Shown in pieces: positions 57,845 through 64,000 of a stretch of 64,000 nucleotides of DNA. The position numbers and the translations under genes are program-made. Origin of the DNA: Carnegiea gigantea (taxonomy: Eukaryota; Streptophyta; Magnoliopsida; Caryophyllales; Cactaceae); contig JAKOGI010000081.1 of assembly GCA_029747015.1 (NCBI GenBank), positions 966,001 through 1,030,000 of the forward strand, written 5' to 3'. The first letter of the stretch is position 1, and every line of letters starts with the position of its first letter. The notes under the pieces were generated by a model. The model made no database searches and was not told the DNA's origin. It saw only the letters and a program-made list of their open reading frames with translations.

Positions 57845-58320
57845 TAAGCACAAAATTTATACATTGTAATGTATTAATTGAAAATAATTAATTTAATAAT
57901 ATTATTTGTGTATATATGTAAGCCTTGTTTATAGAAATATTTTTTAAAACAAAACTTTGGGATATAGCAAATGATAAAAGGAATATTTTATAAATATATA
58001 TATTGCAATGTATTAATTAAAAGTAATTAATTTAATTATTTTTTTGCTTTTAAATTTAAACCTTGTTTATAGGAATATTTTTTAAAAAAAAGCTTTGAGA
58101 TATAGCAAATGGTAATAGGAATATTTTAAAAATATATATTATGCAATGTATTAATTAAAAATAATTAATTTAATAATTTTTTTGTTTTTAAATTTAAACC
58201 TTGTTTGTAGGAATGTTGTTTTAAGCAAAACTTTGGGATATAGCAAATGATAATAGGGATATTTTATTTAACAAAACTTATAGGATATAGCAAATGATAA
58301 TATGAATATTTTTTAATGAT
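57845..58320. repeat. AT-rich tandem repeat, 138-bp period, about 3.5 copies
   Basis: ccttgttt recurs at 57923, 58061 and 58199, exactly 138 bp apart. Each unit holds gggatatagcaaatgataa, gcaatgtattaattaaaa and taattaatttaata words. The last copy is partly rearranged, with the ggatatagcaaatgataata piece repeated after about 45 bp. Confidence 0.9.
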
Positions 58321-58344
58321 AATGTTGTTGATATTAGGGAATTG

Positions 58345-58690
58345 AAAATGCAAGGGTCTTCTTCCTCATGGAGCAGTCACAATGAGCATAAATTTTGTAA
58401 CATGTGTGAGATGTAATGTTCAAGGTACAAGAAGAGTGTCACAATCAAGCAATAATCCTTGAAGAGTTTACATGAAATCTATGTGATGTGAAAAGTTTCT
58501 TGGTTGGGCTGATGCTGTGAGGCAGAATTTGGATGCAAAGATATTGAGTGAGATTCCAGCAAAGAAGCAAGAATTCAGAGAACTGAAAATAATTGTGCAA
58601 ATGATAGAGAAGGGCCATAGCATCATTATTATGTTACTAATTGTTGTGATTATAGTGCAGTCAATCGTAATGATAATATGAAATGTGTTT
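58345..58690 (+). pseudogene. GRF zinc-finger protein remnant with C-terminal membrane segment
   Basis: The plus strand starts MQGSSSSWSSHNEHKFC, a Ser-rich start as in small plant GRF zinc-finger proteins. After a frame change, an open piece (about 58476-58682) has KSFLGWADAVRQNLDAKIL, which recalls the Cys-x-Phe-Phe-x-Trp end of the GRF motif, then a helical coiled stretch and a hydrophobic tail IIIMLLIVVIIVQSIVMII. The order Ser-rich start, GRF, helix, terminal membrane segment is common for these genes, many of which are transposon-associated. The zinc-binding half is degenerate. The call is tentative. Confidence 0.35.
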
Positions 58691-58876
58691 TGCAATGTGA
58701 CATGTTTAATGCTAATAAATTTATGATTAAGCTCTTGAGTGGTTGCAAAAGAAATATTGACAAGTTTTATACATTGCATTGTTTGCTTTTCCCATAGCAA
58801 GATTTACAAATGAGCATCATCAGTGTTCAAAAAATTTCAAAATGTAACCAACACTTTAACTTCTGTCAGGAGAGGG

Positions 58877-61740
58877 GGGACTGTAACGCCCCGACTTGTA
58901 ACCTCCTGAGTAACTCCAATCATTAGTATTTTAGTCACTAATAGTCTGGAAGAATATGGTTTAAGGCGTTACCGCCATCCCAGAAGGGGATAAGGCTTAA
59001 GCAACTTACTTAACATAAACATTATGGCACACTTTAACTTACCTAGTTGTCACACCGTACACAATTTATACATATTAAGCTCAACGGAATTCTAGCGACC
59101 CACAAAGTAATGTTCTGATGACTTTTGACTCCTTGAAATGTCACTGTGAGCTCTAGACTTCATTGCGCATTCCTTACCTCCCTGGTGCTGAACAAGTAAG
59201 CACTCAACAATTTATTTACCTAAAACATAAAATACAAAAATTATTCGCACAATGAGTAGAAACTCAATACGTTTACCCCTATACTGTAAAGGGAAAAAAA
59301 TTCATTTTTCAGTGAGCGCGCGCATTTCAATTCATTTTAGATTGAAACCAGGAAGAGAGAGAATTATAATAAAACTATTGCTGATTATTATCTGAAAGTG
59401 GAATCCAAATTGATGAGCTCATATATATATATATATATATATTGTGATTATTGAATAGGTGTGCACCTGCTAGACTGATCGAATAGCCTGACTTGAGGCC
59501 ACGCGGGTGAATTGAGGGGCATAAGCCCTTATGATTGCTAACTGGTGGGTCCATTTGATTATGTGGCAAAACAATGCTTGAAAATTGTTCATTAAATAAT
59601 TGTATATTATGAGATTTTGATATTTACAGAAAACATATGAAATTTTGAAAGGTATAGGCAGTAAACGTACATAAATCTCTTAAAAGCTCACTCTCTCTTT
59701 TCTGTAAAGACTTGTTTTGGCTTGATAACGATGAAAGTGGTCTCGCTTCTGTTCCAAATAGGGTTTCTAATATTAGTAAATTTTAAATAGTCTTTGTTAT
59801 TTTTATTATTGATTTCATTGTTAAATTAGTAACTTAATAAGGAAAGAGTTAAGCTACTAGATTGGTTTATAGGTTTAGCTCTATTGCCAATGCGGTATAA
59901 GTTTTTGGGAATCAAATGAAAAGGGTGTTAGTGCAAATAAATTTTATGGCAAATTGGCAATCATTCTACTCCACACATACAACCTTACTTCTTTGCAAAA
60001 CTCACAATGCACATACAATCTTTAACGCCTCTCCAAAAGTCAACAAAATCCTTTAAATTTGCAATGTAATTTATTTATGTAAATTTCTTTCACAATCTCT
60101 ACCCAAACTCAATCTTTCTTGAACACCCATAACTGTAAACCATCGAACCCCCAAAATTATCATTCTCACCTTAAATCACACCTTATAACTCTCCCATCTC
60201 TAGTATGTAGCCCCAACTTCAATTATCAACTCCAACTTTCTTTTAAAATAATCATTTCGCTTAGAAATTCATAATTCACAAAAATACAACTCCAAAATTC
60301 ACGACACTTTAGAGGAAATTGCCAAATATTATGATTAATTGATAGTAAAATTCTCACAATTTTCCTTTAAGCCTAGCCTTCACAGAATTTGAAACAGTTG
60401 CCGAATTTACACACCGAAACATGGCAGTTTCCTTTAAAAATTCATATCTCGTAGGATACACCTCTAAAATTCATGAAATTTTGCAAAAAAATCCCAAATA
60501 TTACATAGAACCTACAGTAACATTTTCATAATTTTTGGACATCCCAATAATTCCCAGAAATTAAAACAGTATAACGAATTCTGCTCAAATTTGAGAATCC
60601 AACTCTGCCATTTCATTCTCATTTTCCAATTCAAATACTCAAATCTCTATTATTCCTTCTCAACCCTTTAATGGCCAAGATTTCATATTCATACACCAAT
60701 CTTCAATTTCATTAAATTCACCACAACACAACCCGAATTCCAAATCTTCTTTTTTCATGAGTACCCATAACACTCATATGTTCCAATCACTAAATTTCAC
60801 CATTGAAACTTTCAAATTTGCAACAAAGTACCTTTATCTAATGTTAATAGACATAATTCCTAATTACATCAAGTACTGTAATAATTCCTAATTAAATCAA
60901 GTACTATAATAAAACAATTGAAGAACTTACCTTGCAACTACCCAAGGTGAGAAATGTGTGGTGGGGGGTGTGGCTGGGGTCCGGCACTGCCGACAACTGA
61001 CGAAGACCACTCAAGGCGGCGTTTGGAGGCGCCGCTGCAGCGAAACAGGGCCCAGGTGTGCGGCTGGGAGGCAGAGGAATGATGGGTGCGTGGGGGGGGT
61101 GGCCTAGCTGGGTGAATGGGGGAAGTTCTCACGTTTAATTCAATAAAGGGGGGGGGGGGGAGTATGTTGGTTATATTGGGGGGGGGAGATTTAGATAATT
61201 ACTCTTTTTTAAAAAAACTTTAATTCCCCACCCCTTGCAAAATCTAGTTATTTCTATTATTGTATTTTGTTTTTTTTTGTTTAATGCACAAGAACAAAAT
61301 TTCTTTTTCAGCTCGTAATTGTTTGGTGTTTATATTTGAACTATTTTTAGGGTCATCCTAATTTTGCTAGAAGAAGATTATAAGATTAACCCGTATTGAC
61401 TATTATATCTCATTTATCTCGATTGTCGTTTCCTTTACGTATCGTAGGTAGGCAACTTATATTTATTCCATGATGAATTTTAACATTTACCCATTTTAGT
61501 ACATTGGCTAATTTAATTAAAATTTATTAATTTATTTATTTGCTTGTTTATTAATTTATTCACACGTTGTGAATGGTTTTATACAAAGCATAATTAAGTC
61601 TTATTTCGAGACCACTTTGTCGTCTCAACCTGCAATCACGTAAATATTGCAAGCGCTGAATTGAAATGCGATGCTCAACTTTCTTAACTTTAAGATTAAC
61701 TAAGGTAATTAATGGATTACTTCCGAGTTATGACAGGGAC
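58877..61740 (+). mobile_element. Probable solo LTR (2.85 kb) with exact 5-bp target duplication
   Basis: The body 58882-61735 starts TGTAACGCCCCGACTTG and ends GAGTTATGACA, with gggac on both sides (58877-58881 and 61736-61740). TGTAACGCCCC is a common start of plant gypsy LTRs. No protein domain is found inside, and length near 2.9 kb is within the range of long-LTR gypsy lineages. It contains an (at)n tract near 59421-59442 and a G-run near 61147-61160. An internal break or nested insertion cannot be excluded. Confidence 0.55.
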
Positions 61741-62975
61741 TAAGACCACATAAGCAAAATTACAAAAGTATTTGTTATCCAAAAAACACAGAGGTTGCAA
61801 TTGGATTATTGATGGTGAGCTTGGCTGGATTGAGTGGGAGTAACTGAGGTTGCTGCAGCAGTGGTAGCATGGCTGATCTTCTGAACGTTGGTAGGCCTCC
61901 CAACCTGATTTTCCTTTTTTTGCTTGGGCTTCCTCTTGTATTTCTGGATGAGGTTACCATTTGCATCCCTTGATTTTCCACAATTCAGACTATTATGCAC
62001 TAGTTGTTTGCAATTCTTGCACCTTTTGGTGCCACTGTCATATATTAACCTTCCCTAGAGCTGCATAACAGCAATGGACTCTCTCCTCTTGTGCTTTTCC
62101 AACCTTCCTTTTTTCCTCAATTCAAAAGAAGGACCTAATATTGGCAAACTAGTCTCCCCCCCACATGCATGAGTCAGGAATAGGATGAATAATTTCATCA
62201 TAGAACTTTCTATATTTTTCAACCAGAAACCAATGAGCATAATAGTCCTCCAACTTTTGGTTCATCCTTAGAATACATCTAGCTGCATACTTACAAGGCA
62301 AGCCACTAATCTATCGTTTTTTTACAATCACAGTAATGGTCTCTTAGCTTGATAGTAAAGTTAGTACTATCCTCTAGAACATCAAACTCTCCCCTTCCTT
62401 TAGGAACAACATTACTATAGCTCCTGGCTTCTATATCAATCATCCTAAACTTTTTCCCCACATAGAGTGTGACGTTGCCATCCCAACTTACTGCCAATTG
62501 AAACCTCCTATCAAACCTGCTCCCAACTATCTTCCTAATCTCTTCTAGCATATTGTACACTGGCCTGCCTCTATACTTCATAATAGCATTGTTAAAACTC
62601 TCTACAAAGTTATTAGTATTCTCATCTAACTTCAGGGCCTCATCAAACTTAATCCTAGCCTAATGTTCTAGGGGTTCATTGTCCTTTAGCCAGTGACATG
62701 CAGAAGCATCTTTCTCTTTAATCTTGTCCATAGCCTTTGTAAACACATAGGGGGGTAGACATTTGCAGCAATATAGAAAAAACAATGGAACCAAGTACCT
62801 TGCAATGTTTTAATGGGAAAAATAAGTCAGCATCCCTAAAATGATAACTAAAGGGTAAAATAAGGTTAACAATTGACTTACCAAGGTATTGACAGGTAAA
62901 ATTCTTGGAAAAGTGCATAACACAGATCCTCCTTGAAGCTTATGGCATGATCTTCTTCAGTGCTTTAATTATACC

Positions 62976-63064
62976 CTTGAGTGACCAAAATAAGAAAATA
63001 ATTTATATCAGCATACATATACAAGAAACATATAAAATTTGGGATTTAGTTAGTGATGTATTAC
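62976..63064 (-). other. Likely intron in the MULE transposase gene
   Basis: The donor CACAAG|GTAATAC and acceptor CACTCAAG|GG flank an 89-base AT-rich segment. Removing it brings the SDRHK block next to GIIKALKKI, the usual order in MULE transposases. Confidence 0.6.
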
Positions 63065-63428
63065 CTTGTGTCTATCAGACACGATGGTATATTTAGAGCT
63101 ATCCTCCTTGCTTCAAGAGCCACAATAACTCCATGAATGAAGAAACTCCACTCCTCTTCATTTTCACAGGATGTCAACCTATAAGCAAGAGGGAACTGAC
63201 CATTATTACCATCCAATTCCATAGTAGTCATCAGCACTCCCTTGTAGGGACCTTTTAAAAAGCATGCATCAATGCCAATAAGGGGCTTGCAATGCTCTTT
63301 AAAAGCCGATATTGTTGAACCAATACAGATCATACACCTCTTAAAGGTGAGGTTCTTCCCTGGACCTTGGTCAGTCCAGTTTATGAAGTACACAAACTCT
63401 GGATTTCTTTCTTTAAACTGCTCCATGT

Positions 63429-63707
63429 ACTGTGGAAACACCATATACCCTTCATCATATTTGCCTTCTACAATCTCTTTCATAAACCTCCTTGCAGTCC
63501 AGCAGATATGATTAGGAATGAAGACCCTATACCTCCTCATGATTGTATCTTGCATAAACCTTCATCCTGAAGACCCCATACTGTGGAAGCACCATATACC
63601 CTTCATTATGTTTGCCTTCTATAATCTCTTTTATAAACCTCCTTACAGTCCAGCAGATATGATTAGGAATGAAGACCCCATACCTCTTCATGATTGTATC
63701 TTGCATA
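63429..63707. repeat. Tandem duplication of 128 bp inside the MULE transposase
   Basis: Copies 63429-63556 and 63580-63707 (period 151 bp), both from actgtggaa to atcttgcata, differ at only a few positions. The duplicated part encodes the region between the DNA-binding and catalytic domains, so it disrupts the gene. Confidence 0.93.
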
Positions 63708-64000
63708 TATTTGCCAATAGAATTGACCTAAAGTCCTCCAATAGATGGCTGACAACCCATCTGGAATTTGCCATCTTATTCTCTTTAGCTACAGGACATA
63801 CATGGCTTCCAGTGATGCTTCTTATGATCCAAGTGATATTGTCAACCAACACTGATGCATGAATCCTAAATGTGCATATGGAATTAGAGCATTTCTGGGT
63901 GTATCTCTTCCTATCATTCCTTAATTTCTTGAAAGATACACCTTCTTGGATATAATATTCTCTCATCACTTTCAGCAAGTCCTCCTTACAAGTAAAGAGA

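Larger units (their letters stand above)
61775..64000 (-). pseudogene. MULE (MuDR-type) transposase gene, 5' end beyond window
   Basis: From the right edge on the minus strand: a MuDR N-terminal domain (63688-63978, with YIQEGVSFKKLRNDRKRYT and CTFRIHASVL), then the catalytic MULE domain (63061-63555, with PLIGIDACFLKGPYKG and CENEEEWSFFIHGV). A likely 89-base GT-AG intron at 62976-63064 joins a SDRHK block to IIKALKKIMP; the next exon has ICVMHFSKNF, and a SWIM-type start CDCK near 62330 and a CCHC-like CKNCKQLVHNSLNCGK (about 61960-62025) follow. The chain has frameshifts, a stop in the IMP block and a tandem duplication at 63429-63707, so it is inactive. The ends of the transposon were not found. 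Confidence 0.85.

Noticed and set aside
61141..61190. G-quadruplex-like control element
   Set aside because: Long G-runs are present but in a probable solo LTR with no gene to control; may also be length-variable sequence.

Overview
The window is nuclear DNA of a flowering plant, most likely a eudicot; the species cannot be named from the sequence. The evidence is one spliced housekeeping gene with plant intron style (the Pescadillo homolog PES on the minus strand, 51550-57184), a Cassandra TRIM element with 5S rRNA-like LTRs, Ty3/gypsy elements of plant-specific lineages (a small chromovirus and a large Tat-type element), an endogenous caulimovirid, and MULE, hAT, LINE and SINE copies. Nearly everything outside PES is repeat-derived and most open frames are decayed transposon genes.

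Layout. 1-2254: 3' half of a decayed L1-type LINE (+). 2255-5500: non-coding DNA with a diverged duplication and a SINE carrying a perfect 18-bp target duplication (4013-4200). About 5560-11897: an endogenous pararetrovirus (-) running from a tRNA-Met primer site through capsid, zinc finger, movement, protease, RT and RNase H regions, one more coding region, then a TATA box and polyadenylation signal. 14497-15227: Cassandra TRIM. 16214-21572: a complete but dead chromovirus (-), 288-bp LTRs, target duplication catta. 21573-31117: decayed DNA with a Ulp1-like remnant, a non-autonomous hAT element (25110-26219), a microsatellite, and a probable solo LTR (27920-29231) inside a degenerate repeat. 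31118-47887: a 16.8-kb Tat-type Ty3/gypsy element (-). 47888-51549: small inverted-repeat elements and a near-perfect 83-bp-arm hairpin. 51550-57184: PES in 12 coding exons. 57185-64000: a 138-bp tandem repeat, a GRF zinc-finger remnant, a probable 2.85-kb solo LTR (58882-61735), and a spliced MULE transposase gene running off the right edge.

The most unusual object is the 3' half of the Tat element. Antisense to gag-pol it carries five tandem, diverged copies of a gene of about 150 codons that I do not recognise, on a period near 800 bp where intact. Most copies have a TATA box and AATAAA signal, and three also have a CACGTG G-box 70-75 bp upstream of the TATA box. The same G-box/TATA module precedes a longer antisense gene with a Transposase_28-like region. 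That gene is bracketed by two arrays of one 58-59-bp repeat whose every unit holds two short palindromes. A hAT element has inserted into the long gene, leaving an exact 8-bp duplication. All the reading frames are now damaged, so this describes an ancestral architecture; whether anything is still transcribed cannot be told from sequence.

Relative ages by hand count of LTR differences: chromovirus about 5 percent (14/288), Tat element about 11 percent (roughly 54/474), so the Tat element is the older insertion.
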